From Gammaproteobacteria bacterium (GTDB lineage Bacteria > Pseudomonadota > Gammaproteobacteria > HK1), in assembly GCA_018224385.1 (NCBI GenBank), contig JAGTVB010000109.1:1-49084 (forward strand): 49,084 nt of DNA. The letters are read 5' to 3'. The notes beneath the pieces are model-generated. The model ran no database searches. It saw only the letters and a list, made by a program, of their open reading frames with translations, and was not told the origin of the DNA. Shown here one piece after another: positions 1-10,286 of the stretch (positions are counted from its first letter, which is position 1; each line of letters starts with the position of its first letter). Both the position numbers and the translations under genes were made by a program.

Positions 1-1
1 C

Positions 2-1015
2 GGTCTCAGCGACGCGCAAACGGAAGGTATTTTAGAGCTAAAACTGCGACATTTGGCAAGACTCGAGGAAATGCGTATTCGCGCGGAGCAGGCTGAGCTT
101 GCCAAAGAACAAGGTCAGCTCGAGCGCACCTTATCCTCGGAACAACGTATCCGGCGCTTAATGCGGGAGGAGATTAAACGCGATGCGAAACGTTATGGTG
201 ATGACCGTCGATCGCCCCTCGTGCAGCGAGCCACGGCGCGGGCCATCGACGATCGCGTACTGGTTCCTTCTGAGGCGGTCACCGTGGTGCTCTCCACCCG
301 CGGCTGGGTGCGGGCGGCGAAAGGGCACGAAATCGATCCGCGGACGCTGAGCTACAAGGCCGGCGACGAGTTCAAGGCGGCCAGCATGGGACGCAGTCAT
401 CAGCGGGCGGTGTTTTTGGACTCAACCGGGCGAACCTACAGCCTGCTGGCACACACCTTACCCACCGCTCGTGGCCAGGGGGAGCCGCTGGCTCGGCACA
501 TCAACCCGCCCGACGGAGCGCGTTTTGAAGGCGTGATGTTTGGCGATCCGGAGACGCTCTATTTGCTCGCGTCGGATGCGGGTTATGGATTCGTCGCTCG
601 GCTCGGTGATCTGTATTCCAAAAATCGGTCCGGCAAAGCGACGCTGTCCTTGCCCGCCGCAGCACAGGTGCTCATACCGTCGCAGATAGCCGAACCTGCG
701 GGTGCCATGGTCGCCGTAGCTTCTAACACCGGTCGGTTACTGATTCATCCGCTGGCTGACCTGCCGCGCTTAGCGCGGGGCAAGGGGCTCAAGATGATGG
801 ATATTCCCGTCGCTCGTTTGCGCGCCCGGGACGAATATGTGGTAGCGGCGGTGGTACTGCCGCAGTATGCGGGCCTTACCATCCTTGCCGGCAGACGCCG
901 TCTGACCCTCAAGCACACCGATCTTGCGAATTACCAGCAAGCGCGCGGTCAGCGTGGCAGGAGACTACCGCGCGGGCTGCAGCGAGTCGACGCATTGGAG
1001 GTGGCGTTCCCTTGA
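2..1015 (+). CDS. parC: DNA topoisomerase IV subunit A, C-terminal part (5' truncated by window)
   Basis: Frame open from base 2 (GLSDAQTEGILELKLRHLARLEEMRIRAEQAEL...RRSPLV), typical ParC coiled-coil and C-terminal beta-propeller repeats; stop at 1015. Confidence 0.93.
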   Translation, partial: GLSDAQTEGILELKLRHLARLEEMRIRAEQAELAKEQGQLERTLSSEQRIRRLMREEIKRDAKRYGDDRRSPLVQRATARAIDDRVLVPSEAVTVVLSTRGWVRAAKGHEIDPRTLSYKAGDEFKAASMGRSHQRAVFLDSTGRTYSLLAHTLPTARGQGEPLARHINPPDGARFEGVMFGDPETLYLLASDAGYGFVARLGDLYSKNRSGKATLSLPAAAQVLIPSQIAEPAGAMVAVASNTGRLLIHPLADLPRLARGKGLKMMDIPVARLRARDEYVVAAVVLPQYAGLTILAGRRRLTLKHTDLANYQQARGQRGRRLPRGLQRVDALEVAFP

Positions 1016-1484
1016 TAAACGTGCACGCTGCCCCCTCGCTCACTAAAAGGTGAGCGCAGGGCCCGCGGCGTCACCCCCATCGGGCGCATCTTTTCATCAC
1101 GGCGGCACCTGAGCTTACCGGGCCTATTTATGGCGTGGCCCGGCACGGCCTTTCCGGGACCCTCCCGTTAACGGCTGCTTGACTAACGAGGGGGCTGGTA
1201 AAGGGTGAGTTGCATGGCGAACGGTGGTATGGTGTCGGCCTTTCGACTTGCAGACAGTCAAACAGCGCCGATGACCGATATAAAACTCGAATGAGGGCGA
1301 ACTACGCTGCGGACCGAGCAGAAAAAGAGCGACGGGACGGCACCGGTCATGGGGCCGCTATGATGGGGTACGGGCATGAAACGATTATTGACGATGGTCA
1401 TCGTTTGCTCCGGGGGTGGTCGTAACTTCTGAATGGTGGTGCGGATCAAACGATGACTAGGGCCCGATTTTTCGTCGCGACAGG

Positions 1485-2777
1485 TTGGGGGTGATTGTGA
1501 ATAGCCGAGCAAAGCCCGGACAAACGCGCCAACCCGCGCTCATCCGTCCGTTCGCTGCCCTTCGCCCGCTTCCGCAGCATGCGGCCGAGGTAGCAGCACC
1601 ACCCTATGATGTGGTCGCTGCGGCCGAGGCGCGAGCGCAGGTTGTCGGCAAGCCCTGGAGCTTTCTGCATGTTTCACGGCCCGAGATCGATCTGGCGGAG
1701 CACGTCGATCCCTACGACCCCGCGGTGTACGCCAGGGGAGCGGAAAATTTTATCCGCATGCAAAATGCTGGGGTATTGAAACGGGATGAGGCGCCTTACT
1801 ACTATGTGTATCGGCTAATTCATGGGGAGCATTGTCAAACGGGGCTCGCGGCGACCGTGGCGGTGCAAGCCTACCGCGAGAACCGGGTGCGCCGCCATGA
1901 ACTTACGGTGCCCACCAAGGAATCGGACCGGGCTCGCCACATCGATACCTTAGACGCCCAAACCGGACCCGCGTTGCTGGCCTACCGTGCGTCGCCGGGA
2001 ATCGATGAGTTGCTTGGATCGGCGGCTAGGGATGCGCCGGAGCTGGACTTTTGCGCGGACGATGGTGTCCGGCACAGCCTCTGGGTCGTTCGGGACCGGC
2101 AACAGATAGCCGTGCTATCAAATGAGTTCGAGGCCCTTGATAAACTCTATATCGCCGACGGTCATCATCGGTCCGCCGCCGCCTCAACGGTGGCTGGTTG
2201 GCGTGGAGGCGGCGCGGCTGGAGGAGTAGGCGACGAAAGTCACGCGTATTTCTTGGCGGTCATGTTCCCTGACCGGCAGTTGCGCATCCTAGACTATAAC
2301 CGTGCGGTGGCGGATCTCCACGGGCTTTCGACGCAAGAATTTCTTGCCGCAGTGAGTAAGACTTTCAAGATAGAGCCGCAATCCGGCGCCGTGCGCCCGC
2401 AGCACCGCAGGCAATTTGGCATGTACCTTGGGGGTACATGGTACCGCTTGTCGTTCCTAAAAGGAGACGCGGCATTGGGCGACGATCCCGTGGCGCGCTT
2501 GGATGTGGCCCTGCTTGGCACCCACCTACTCGAACCGTTATTGGGAATCAGGGATCCGCGCCGCGACCGGCGCATCGAATTTATGGGAGGTGTTCGAGGG
2601 CTCGACGCCTTACAACAGCGCGTGGATTGTGGGGAAATGGCGGTGGCGTTTTCCCTCTATCCCACCACTATTGGCGAGTTGTTTGCGGTGGCCGACGCCG
2701 GGCTGCTGATGCCACCGAAGTCCACGTGGTTTGAGCCGAAACTCGCTGACGGTCTGTTGTCGCATGTTCTTGATTAA
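1485..2777 (+). CDS. DUF1015 family protein
   Basis: 430 aa; IRPFAALRPLPQHAAEVAAPPYDVV and LYIADGHHRSAAA motifs typical of DUF1015; start codon is non-ATG or uncertain. Confidence 0.85.
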   Translation: MGVIVNSRAKPGQTRQPALIRPFAALRPLPQHAAEVAAPPYDVVAAAEARAQVVGKPWSFLHVSRPEIDLAEHVDPYDPAVYARGAENFIRMQNAGVLKRDEAPYYYVYRLIHGEHCQTGLAATVAVQAYRENRVRRHELTVPTKESDRARHIDTLDAQTGPALLAYRASPGIDELLGSAARDAPELDFCADDGVRHSLWVVRDRQQIAVLSNEFEALDKLYIADGHHRSAAASTVAGWRGGGAAGGVGDESHAYFLAVMFPDRQLRILDYNRAVADLHGLSTQEFLAAVSKTFKIEPQSGAVRPQHRRQFGMYLGGTWYRLSFLKGDAALGDDPVARLDVALLGTHLLEPLLGIRDPRRDRRIEFMGGVRGLDALQQRVDCGEMAVAFSLYPTTIGELFAVADAGLLMPPKSTWFEPKLADGLLSHVLD

Positions 2778-2786
2778 GAAGCTGCG

Positions 2787-3118
2787 TTGTAGCGGTTCTT
2801 TCTTGGCTCGGTAACAACGCATCATTTCGATCGATGCTCCGCCAGGATCATGGTTGCGGCGCTGTTTCTCCTTAAGGCCGGTGTGGTCGCCCCTCTGCCG
2901 GTCCCAAGGGACGCCGTGAATACATCCCTGTTGGCTTGTGTGCGGCGTCCCTGCCGGACACGCTCTTCCTTGGGGCCGGCAGAGGGGCGGCCTGCAGGTT
3001 CTTGTTACGATTTGATTTTCTGAGGGTGACACTAATGAAAGAAGGGCCATGGCATGGCCCGTTATTGCGGGCGTCGCCTGAGAGAGGCTGTTAGGCATGC
3101 AACGAGAAACCGCTATAA
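2787..3118. repeat. Dispersed repeat family D, copy 1, carrying an internal palindromic insertion
   Basis: 2790-2881 aligns by eye to 43627-43719 (about 80% identity), and 2991-~3085 aligns to 43720-43808; end motif tagcggtt (2790) is inverted as aaccgcta near 3110. Confidence 0.7.
2882..2991. repeat. About 110 bp GC-rich palindromic element inserted in repeat D copy 1
   Basis: Arms CGCCCCTCTGCCGGTCCCAAGG (2889-2910) and CCTTGGGGCCGGCAGAGGGGCG (2969-2990) are inverted repeats with 1 mismatch in 22; segment absent from the other D copy. Confidence 0.7.
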
Positions 3119-3174
3119 GAACGACAACTGCTATGCTGGCGGGAACCAACGCGGCGAATTGACCTTGTGCCGGC

Positions 3175-4164
3175 TCAAAGCGGTAATTTGTAGGGTAAAC
3201 CGGCTGCTTCTTGCACCAGCCTGGGCACAAGATAGCCCGGTAGCTCGCGGCGTAGCTCATGCATGAGCAATCGAGCCTGGGATGCGGGCACCGCGAAATG
3301 GCTTGCTCCCTGCACCCGATCGAGAAGATGCAGGTAATAGGGAAGGACGCCGGCTGCAAACAGTGCTTCGCTCAGCTCGGCAAGTGCTGAAAGCGAATCG
3401 TTGACCCCTTTTAGCAAGACAGACTGGTTCAACAGAGTGACTCGGGCAGCCCGCAGCCGCGCCAGCGCGGCGACTACCTCGGCAGCGATTTCGTTGGCAT
3501 GATTAACATGCAGCACCAGCACCGGCTGCCAGGGCTGCCCGGACAACCATCTCAACAGTCCATCGCTGACACGCTCGGGGAGTACCACGGGCAGGCGCGT
3601 GTGGACGCGCAACCGTTTAACGTGCGCAATCTCCCTGAGACTGGCCGTCAGCACGGCCAGCTTAGCATCCGTCAGGCACAAGGGATCGCCACCGCTCAAG
3701 ATGATTTCGCGGATGCTAGGGTGCGACTTGATGTAGGCGAGGGCGCGTTCGAGGTGGTGGTCTTGCGGCACGAGGGTATCGCGGCGCAGGTGTCTGCGGA
3801 AACAATAGCGGCAATTGATGGCGCAGGCGTTGGTGGCGAGCAGTAGCGCTCTACCGTGGTATTTGTGCAACAATCCAGGCTGGCGCAGAGCGGCGCGATC
3901 GCCGACCGGATCCTCGCTATAGTCGATACGATTGATCCCTTCCTCGCGGCTCGGCAGCACCTGTCGCAGCAGCGGGTCGTGCGCATCGCCTTTGCGCATC
4001 CGTGCCGCGTAACCGCGTGGTACACGCATGGGAAAACGGGCGTTGGCGTGCTCCTCGACGCGCGTCGAGTCGATCGGTAGCTCGAGATCTCGCAGTAATG
4101 CGGCGGGATTACGATACGCCTGAGCGAGTTCGATCTGCCAAGATGGACGGCGGGCGGCTATCAT
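3175..4164 (-). CDS. epmB: EF-P beta-lysylation protein EpmB (radical SAM lysine 2,3-aminomutase-like)
   Basis: 329 aa; radical SAM motif CAINCRYCFRRH; LILSGGDPL-like motif; adjacent to efp and epmA. Confidence 0.93.
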   Translation of the reverse strand: MIAARRPSWQIELAQAYRNPAALLRDLELPIDSTRVEEHANARFPMRVPRGYAARMRKGDAHDPLLRQVLPSREEGINRIDYSEDPVGDRAALRQPGLLHKYHGRALLLATNACAINCRYCFRRHLRRDTLVPQDHHLERALAYIKSHPSIREIILSGGDPLCLTDAKLAVLTASLREIAHVKRLRVHTRLPVVLPERVSDGLLRWLSGQPWQPVLVLHVNHANEIAAEVVAALARLRAARVTLLNQSVLLKGVNDSLSALAELSEALFAAGVLPYYLHLLDRVQGASHFAVPASQARLLMHELRRELPGYLVPRLVQEAAGLPYKLPL

Positions 4165-4305
4165 ATGCGCGGGCTCACAGAGGGCGGTTGAGGTGACAGC
4201 TAGGGCATAATAGCTTAACTTCAGCGTCTCGTCCGCTGCGATCAGGTGCCGATCGGGAGTGCCCTTAACCTAAATTGGATGACTCCGGGGAGTGGTGGAG
4301 AAGCG

Positions 4306-4875
4306 ATGGCCAGCTACAGCACCAACGAGTTCAAGAGCGGCTTAAAAGTGCTCATCGATGGCGACCCGTTTTCGATTCTGGAAAATGAATTCGTCAAGCC
4401 GGGGAAAGGACAGGCATTCAATCGCGTCAAGTTGCGCAACCTGAAGACGGGTCGCGTTATCGAGCGAACGTTTAAGTCAGGCGATTCGCTGGAGGGTGCC
4501 GATGTGCACGAAACCGATTTGCAGTATCTCTACTATGACGGAGACAGCTGGCATTTTATGGATGCGGGTTCCTACGAACAGTTTACAGCCGACAGCAAGG
4601 TGGTGGGCGACGCAGCGAAGTGGCTGAAGGAACAGGATCTGTGTACCGTTACTTTTTGGAACGGCCAACTATTGAGCGTGGCACCTCCTAACTTTGTCGT
4701 GTTGATGGTCAACGAAACTGAACCCGGTGTACGGGGCGACACGGCAAGCGGCGCCACCAAGCCTGCAACTCTAGAGACGGGTGCGGTGGTAAAGGTTCCC
4801 CTGTTTGTCGATGAAGGGGAACTCATCAAGGTTGATACACGCACCGGGGAGTACGTCGCGCGTGCCAAAGAGTAG
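4306..4875 (+). CDS. efp: Elongation factor P
   Basis: [54 protein letters not shown] at 4306 chosen over the longer ORF start at 4246. Confidence 0.96.
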   Translation: MASYSTNEFKSGLKVLIDGDPFSILENEFVKPGKGQAFNRVKLRNLKTGRVIERTFKSGDSLEGADVHETDLQYLYYDGDSWHFMDAGSYEQFTADSKVVGDAAKWLKEQDLCTVTFWNGQLLSVAPPNFVVLMVNETEPGVRGDTASGATKPATLETGAVVKVPLFVDEGELIKVDTRTGEYVARAKE

Positions 4876-4995
4876 CGCGCACAGCCACGCCGAGTCGCGC
4901 AGCTATATTAGTCGTGCCGTGGGACGCAGGCAATTCGTCTTCCGACCTCACTCAGGGTTGTCCTGTTCGGATGCATCCGATGGCGCGCCGCTGGC

Positions 4996-5970
4996 GTGAC
5001 ATCGTCAACGGAGGATTGGCGTCCGACCACCAGCCTTTCAACACTGCGCCGCCGAGCACGGATCATGGCGGCCATTCGCAGTTTTTTTGCCGACCGGGGC
5101 GTTCTCGAAGTAGAAACCCCGCTATTGAGTGCCGCTACCGCGACAGCACCCCATCTTCAGAGTTTCAAGACTCAATGCCGCTCGGTGCCGGGGCACCACC
5201 TCTACCTGCAGACTTCTCCGGAGTCGGCCATGAAGCGCTTACTGGCTGCCGGCAGTGGACCGATCTTTCAAATCTGTAAAGCCTTTCGCGAGAGCGAGCA
5301 AGGCGCGCTGCACAACCCGGAGTTCACGTTACTCGAATGGTACCGGCCCGGGTTTTCCGCTGCTGCGCTAATGACTGAAACCGAGGCTCTCTTGGAGCGA
5401 CTCCTAAGACTTGGGCCGATGCGGCGTTTTACTTATGGAGAAGCATTTCGCAAGTATGCCAATATCGATCCGTTCGCCGTATCGACGCCAAGCCTACAGG
5501 AATACGTAGTCCGCGCGCTCGGGATCGCGCCGCAAACGGCAACATCCCTAGAGCGGGATGCGTGTCTAGACCTTATCCTTAGCCGGCGTATTCAACCGGC
5601 CCTGCATCGGCGGCCGACATGGCTATGCGAATTTCCCGGGAGCCAAGCGCAACTTGCTCGGATTCTCGAGGGGAGCCCGCCGGTGGCAGACCGGTTTGAG
5701 CTGTTTATCGCCGGCGTCGAGCTTGCGAATGGATATTGTGAGCTCACGGACAGCAAGGAACAAAGGCAACGCTTCCTTGGCGACCTCGCCGTGCGGCGTC
5801 GGCTGGGGCTTCCCCAAGTTCCCGTGGATACGCGCCTGCTGCGCGCTCTTGAGCATGGCCTCCTGGAGGAGTGCAGCGGAATTGCCCTGGGCGTCGATCG
5901 GCTCGTGATGCTTTCAGCGGGCGAAGCGCATCTCGAGGCAGTGCTGCCTTTTCCAATCTCGCGCGCTTAA
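4996..5970 (+). CDS. epmA: EF-P lysine lysyltransferase EpmA (GenX/PoxA)
   Basis: 324 aa class II LysRS-like catalytic domain without anticodon domain; FFADRGVLEVETPLLS, FRESEQGALHNPEFTLLEWYRPG; GTG start. Confidence 0.94.
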   Translation: MTSSTEDWRPTTSLSTLRRRARIMAAIRSFFADRGVLEVETPLLSAATATAPHLQSFKTQCRSVPGHHLYLQTSPESAMKRLLAAGSGPIFQICKAFRESEQGALHNPEFTLLEWYRPGFSAAALMTETEALLERLLRLGPMRRFTYGEAFRKYANIDPFAVSTPSLQEYVVRALGIAPQTATSLERDACLDLILSRRIQPALHRRPTWLCEFPGSQAQLARILEGSPPVADRFELFIAGVELANGYCELTDSKEQRQRFLGDLAVRRRLGLPQVPVDTRLLRALEHGLLEECSGIALGVDRLVMLSAGEAHLEAVLPFPISRA

Positions 5971-6000
5971 CCATGACCAGCGTAGTCATGCATGTGGCTT

Positions 6001-7620
6001 TTAAGGCAAGGCGGGTTCCGTTGAAGGAACCAGCACGGTGTTCTTCGGCGGCACGCGGGTGTCGGGCTGTGGATAGTCGAGGATATAGTGCAGACCTCTG
6101 CTTTCTTTCCGTGAGCGCGCGGAGCGAATGATGAGATTGGCCACAACCGCCAGATTTCGGAGCTCGATGAGGTCGTTAGTTACCCGAAAGTGGCCATAGA
6201 ACTCATGGATTTCCTGTAACAGCAGGTCAATGCGGCGTTTGGCACGTTCAAGACGTTTTGTGGAACGCACTATACCAACATAGTCCCACATGAAACGCCG
6301 CAGCTCATCCCAGCTGTGCGACACCACAATTTCCTCATCGGCATCCGTGACCAGCGTTTCATCCCATTCGGGTAAAAGGGACGGCATGGGAACATCTGTT
6401 AACGTTGCCTGGAGGTGCTCACCGGCTGACTCAGCGAACACCAGGCACTCCAGCAGGGAATTGCTGGCCATGCGGTTCGCGCCATGCAGCCCGGTAAAGG
6501 CCACCTCACCAATCGCGTAGAGTCCTTTCAGATCGGTCTGGCCGGATCGGTCAGTCATCACGCCTCCACACAAATAATGGGCGGCGGGGACTACCGGGAT
6601 GGCTTCTCGGGTGATGTCGATGCCAAACTCCAAGCAGCGGGCATAGACGCCGGGGAAATGGGATTGGATGAAGTCCTGCGAACGATGGGAAATATCGAGG
6701 TACACACAGTCTGCGCCGAGCCGTTTCATCTCATAGTCGATAGCGCGCGCCACCACGTCTCTGGAAGCCAGCTCGCCGCGCGCATCAAACCGTTGCATGA
6801 ACCGACTACCGTCCGGCAAGATAAGCGTACCGCCTTCTCCCCGAATGGCCTCGGTGATGAGAAACGAGCCTGCCTGGGGGTGATAAAGACAGGTCGGATG
6901 GAACTGAATGAATTCCATGTTGGCAACCCGGCAGCCCGCCCGCCATGCCATCGCAATGCCATCCCCAGTCGCGACGTCGGGATTGCTGGTGTAAAGATAG
7001 ACTTTGCCGGCGCCGCCGGTAGCCAGCACGACGGCACGTGCGCGGAAAACCTGGACCTGTCGCGTCGTTCGGTCAAACACATAGGCACCGACACAGCGAT
7101 TTTGGGAATGCCCAAACGTGCTGCTCGGGATCAGATCGAGAGCCAAGTGGAATTCATACAATGAGACATTGGCAAGTTCGCGTACCCGTTGCGCCAGCGT
7201 ATTCTCGATGGCGACACCGGTTGAATCGGCGGCATGTATGACTCGCCGATGGGTATGGCCACCTTCGCGTGTGAGGTGATAAGTCAGACTTCCATCGGCT
7301 GCCTCGGTGCGAGTGAAGTCGACGCCTTGGGTTATCAACTGCCGGATACAGTTCTCAGCGCGCTCGACGGTAAAGCGAACGATCTCAGGGTCACAAAGCC
7401 CCGCACCCGTATTTAGCGTGTCTTCGATGTGCGAAGCCAGCGAATCATCCTTGTGCAAAACTACGGAGACGCCCCCTTGGGCATAGAGGGTATTGCTTTC
7501 CGTAAGCGGTCCCTTGGAGACTAAGGCCACGCGGTATCGTCGCGGGAGTCGCAGGGCGAGACTCAGACCGGCGGCGCCGGTGCCAATGATGACTACGTCA
7601 AAACTCGGTTGTGATTTCAT
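6001..7620 (-). CDS. nadB: L-aspartate oxidase
   Basis: 539 aa; [23 protein letters not shown] motif; [49 protein letters not shown]. Confidence 0.95.
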   Translation of the reverse strand: MKSQPSFDVVIIGTGAAGLSLALRLPRRYRVALVSKGPLTESNTLYAQGGVSVVLHKDDSLASHIEDTLNTGAGLCDPEIVRFTVERAENCIRQLITQGVDFTRTEAADGSLTYHLTREGGHTHRRVIHAADSTGVAIENTLAQRVRELANVSLYEFHLALDLIPSSTFGHSQNRCVGAYVFDRTTRQVQVFRARAVVLATGGAGKVYLYTSNPDVATGDGIAMAWRAGCRVANMEFIQFHPTCLYHPQAGSFLITEAIRGEGGTLILPDGSRFMQRFDARGELASRDVVARAIDYEMKRLGADCVYLDISHRSQDFIQSHFPGVYARCLEFGIDITREAIPVVPAAHYLCGGVMTDRSGQTDLKGLYAIGEVAFTGLHGANRMASNSLLECLVFAESAGEHLQATLTDVPMPSLLPEWDETLVTDADEEIVVSHSWDELRRFMWDYVGIVRSTKRLERAKRRIDLLLQEIHEFYGHFRVTNDLIELRNLAVVANLIIRSARSRKESRGLHYILDYPQPDTRVPPKNTVLVPSTEPALP

Positions 7621-7769
7621 TAGACTGAGGTATGGAGCATCTTAGGCTTGCAGGTCATAATGATGGCGGATGAAGTACAATCGGTATATTAGAATATAAT
7701 GATACCCATGAAATGGGGGGCTTTGTCGGTGCTAAGTCAGCTTTAGCGCTTAGCGCTACTTAGCTTATT

Positions 7770-7786
7770 CCGGGCAAGCCCGGTTT
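7770..7786 (+). terminator. Short GC hairpin followed by T-rich stretch upstream of rpoE
   Basis: CCGGGC-AA-GCCCGG then TTTCTT; preceded by TAGCGC-TTA-GCGCTA dyad at 7744-7758. Confidence 0.35.
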
Positions 7787-7951
7787 CTTGGGAGCCTTCA
7801 GACGCTTGAGCCAGCGCGGTGCGGAAAGGCGCGAAGTTGTCCGCGGGCTGAGGGGACCCGATGCGGGCCCCTCCTCGATGCGAACTATATCCAGATGCCT
7901 TGGTCTACGACAGTAGCAAGGAGCGCGGAGCCGGAAAAGAGGACAGCCCGG

Positions 7952-8527
7952 ATGGGCGAAGACGGCGTTGATCGAGCGCTCGTTGAGCGGGTGCAGCGAG
8001 GAGAGAAGGAGGCGTTCGACCTGCTTGTGCTGAAGTATCAGCACAAGCTCGTGAAGCTTGTATCGCGTTATCTTCGCGACTCTTCGGAGGTGCTCGATGT
8101 TACGCAAGACACTTTTCTCAAGGCATATCGGGCATTACCCAAATTTCGAGGCGACAGCGCTTTTTATACCTGGCTGTATCGCATCGCCATTAACACCGCC
8201 AAAAACCACCTTGTCTCGCAAGGGCGGCGCCCACCTGAGGGAGATGTTGACTCCACCGATGCAGAGCAGTTAGCGGGGGAGTCAGAGCTTAAGGATTATG
8301 GCACGCCTGAGCGCCTTTTGCTGAAAGAAGAAATAGAAAAGACGGTGATCGAGGCTATCGATCAGCTGCCGCAAGACTTAAAAACAGCGATCACGCTGCG
8401 TGAGTTGGAGGGGCTGAGTTACGAAGAGATAGCGCAAGCCATGGAATGCCCGATTGGGACTGTGCGCTCGCGTATCTTTCGAGCTCGAGAGGCGATAAAC
8501 AAGAGGCTTGAACCATTGCTGGACTAA
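7952..8527 (+). CDS. rpoE: RNA polymerase sigma factor RpoE (ECF, AlgU-like)
   Basis: VQRGEKEAFDLLVLKYQHKLVKLVSRYLRD...VLDVTQDTFLKAYRALPKFRGDSAFYTWLYRIAINTAKNHLV; ATG 7952 preferred over 7895. Confidence 0.95.
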   Translation: MGEDGVDRALVERVQRGEKEAFDLLVLKYQHKLVKLVSRYLRDSSEVLDVTQDTFLKAYRALPKFRGDSAFYTWLYRIAINTAKNHLVSQGRRPPEGDVDSTDAEQLAGESELKDYGTPERLLLKEEIEKTVIEAIDQLPQDLKTAITLRELEGLSYEEIAQAMECPIGTVRSRIFRAREAINKRLEPLLD

Positions 8528-8541
8528 GTGATGTCATTGGT

Positions 8542-9186
8542 ATGAGTGAAGAAGCGAAAGAGCAGATTTCGGCATTGATGGACGGCGAAGTCAGCGCGGA
8601 TCGGCGACTGCGGATCGTTGACAAGCTGCTCTGCGAACCACGGCTCGTCAAAGCTTGGGAGCGTTACAATCTCATTAGCGATGTGCTTCGTAACAATGTC
8701 TGCGAGACGGCGTTTGGCCCCGCATTCTCGACACAAGGAAGCATTGTTCAGGACGCACAGGACACAGAGCCCGTCGAGGCACGCCCAAAGGCCAAGCAAT
8801 TCGAAGGACTCTCCTGCACCTATGTTGCGACGCGAGTCGCTGAGCTTCTTCGCCAAGAACCACTGCTGTTTCGTCGGCGCCCTCCCATCCCACTAAGACC
8901 CGCCCTAGGATTTGCGCTTGCGGCGTCCATTGCCATCGTGGCGGTGATCGGCGTGCAGCGGGTGGCTCAGCATTCCCTGCAAGCTGATGCGACGCCGCCA
9001 TCTCAGGCTATCGCTCCTCTCCAAGATGAATTGGTAACGGCAGCGTCAGCCGGCGAGTACGAACGAGCGGCCAAGGCGCGGCTGACCAGTTACTTGGTGA
9101 ATTACAGCGAGTACTTAGACAATGGCATGCGCGGCCTGTTGCCGTATGCGCGGATCGTAAGCCACCACGATGCGAATAACCCCTAA
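8542..9186 (+). CDS. rseA: Anti-sigma-E factor RseA/MucA
   Basis: Follows rpoE; MSEEAKEQISALMDGEVSADRRLRIVDKLLCEP...WERYNLISDVLR N-terminal RseA domain and a TM segment. Confidence 0.88.
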   Translation: MSEEAKEQISALMDGEVSADRRLRIVDKLLCEPRLVKAWERYNLISDVLRNNVCETAFGPAFSTQGSIVQDAQDTEPVEARPKAKQFEGLSCTYVATRVAELLRQEPLLFRRRPPIPLRPALGFALAASIAIVAVIGVQRVAQHSLQADATPPSQAIAPLQDELVTAASAGEYERAAKARLTSYLVNYSEYLDNGMRGLLPYARIVSHHDANNP

Positions 9187-10204
9187 TTGGCCGCTGCGCA
9201 CCGACTGCTCCCGCTATTATCTCATCATCCTGCTCTCGTTGATTGAGTTTGGGCTGGCGGTTCCGGGCCACGCCACCACACCGTCCGAGGCTGAGCAGTG
9301 GCTAGACAAGATGGTGCAGGCAGCCCGTTCGTTAAATTATGATGGCACCTTTGTCTACCGTGCCGGTCCTCAGCTCGAGTCGATGCGCATCATTCACCGG
9401 ACGGACCCAGACGGCAGCCAGCGCGAACGTCTCATTTCCCTCAGCGGCGCGCCTTGGGAAGTATTGCGCGACGGGACGCAGGTGACGTGCATCCTCCCCA
9501 GTGACCGCTCGGTAGTGATTGGCAAGAGTCGGCAGCGCCCATTCTTGTCGTCAGCGCTATTCAAAAAACCCGAGCAGCGCAGCCAGTACTACAGTTTCTC
9601 TATCGCCGGAAGCGACCGAGTGGCCGGTCGGCCAACGGAGATAGTGGCGGTCGCACCGTTGGACCGCTACCGATACGGGTTTCGCTTATGGGTCGACCAT
9701 GACACAGGCCTTTTACTGAAGTCCGAGCTCATTGGTGAGGAGGGTATGGCGCTCGAGCAGTTTGTTTACACCAGCGTCGAGGTGCGTCAAGAGATCCCTG
9801 ACCAATTGCTAAAACCTGGCTTGAGCGGTAGCGGTTTCAAGCGCTACCAGCACGGAACGGGACAGAAGCCATCACAGCCCCCGGCGGCGCTTCCTTTTAC
9901 CAGTGACCATTGGCAAGTGACGTGGGTGCCCCCGGGTTTTGTGTTGAGCGATCAGGCGAGCGACTCAGTGCCGAAACGTCATGTATCGGTAAGGCGCCTC
10001 GTCTACACTGACGGATTATCTTCGTTTCTAGTGCTCATAGAGCCGCTGGAATCCGCGGCGGAGGGTCAGCAAGGCTTATCCAAAATGGGCGCTGTTCATG
10101 CCTACGGTCGGTTTCTTGACGGCTTTCAAATAACTGCTTTTGGCGAAATTCCGCCCACGACAGTTGAGAAGGTCGGCATGTCGATCGAACGCAGTCCGCC
10201 TTAG
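9170..10204 (+). CDS. rseB: Sigma-E regulator RseB/MucB
   Basis: WLDKMVQAARSLNYDGTFVYRAGPQLESMRIIHR; overlaps the end of rseA. Confidence 0.9.
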   Translation: MRITPNWPLRTDCSRYYLIILLSLIEFGLAVPGHATTPSEAEQWLDKMVQAARSLNYDGTFVYRAGPQLESMRIIHRTDPDGSQRERLISLSGAPWEVLRDGTQVTCILPSDRSVVIGKSRQRPFLSSALFKKPEQRSQYYSFSIAGSDRVAGRPTEIVAVAPLDRYRYGFRLWVDHDTGLLLKSELIGEEGMALEQFVYTSVEVRQEIPDQLLKPGLSGSGFKRYQHGTGQKPSQPPAALPFTSDHWQVTWVPPGFVLSDQASDSVPKRHVSVRRLVYTDGLSSFLVLIEPLESAAEGQQGLSKMGAVHAYGRFLDGFQITAFGEIPPTTVEKVGMSIERSPP

Positions 10205-10286
10205 CAGCCGTTCGATAGACTAGTGCGCTTCTCAGAGCGGCGTTGGGCGGTGGCTCGCCATTTGCCGTTGGAGGAGGGAGGTATTC

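Noticed and set aside
1376-1432. Short ORF MKRLLTMVIVCSGGGRNF resembling a signal-peptide start
   Set aside because: Only 18 codons with no SD assessed as convincing; could be chance or a pseudogene fragment in the parC-DUF1015 gap
2610-3359. 249 aa minus-strand ORF
   Set aside because: Overlaps the DUF1015 gene, repeat D and the end of epmB; composition is shadow-like with no recognisable domain
7681-7704. GGTATATTAGAATATAATGATACC dyad with a TATAAT in the nadB-rpoE gap as a NAD-regulator operator
   Set aside because: Only 5 bp outer symmetry and no good -35; too weak to claim
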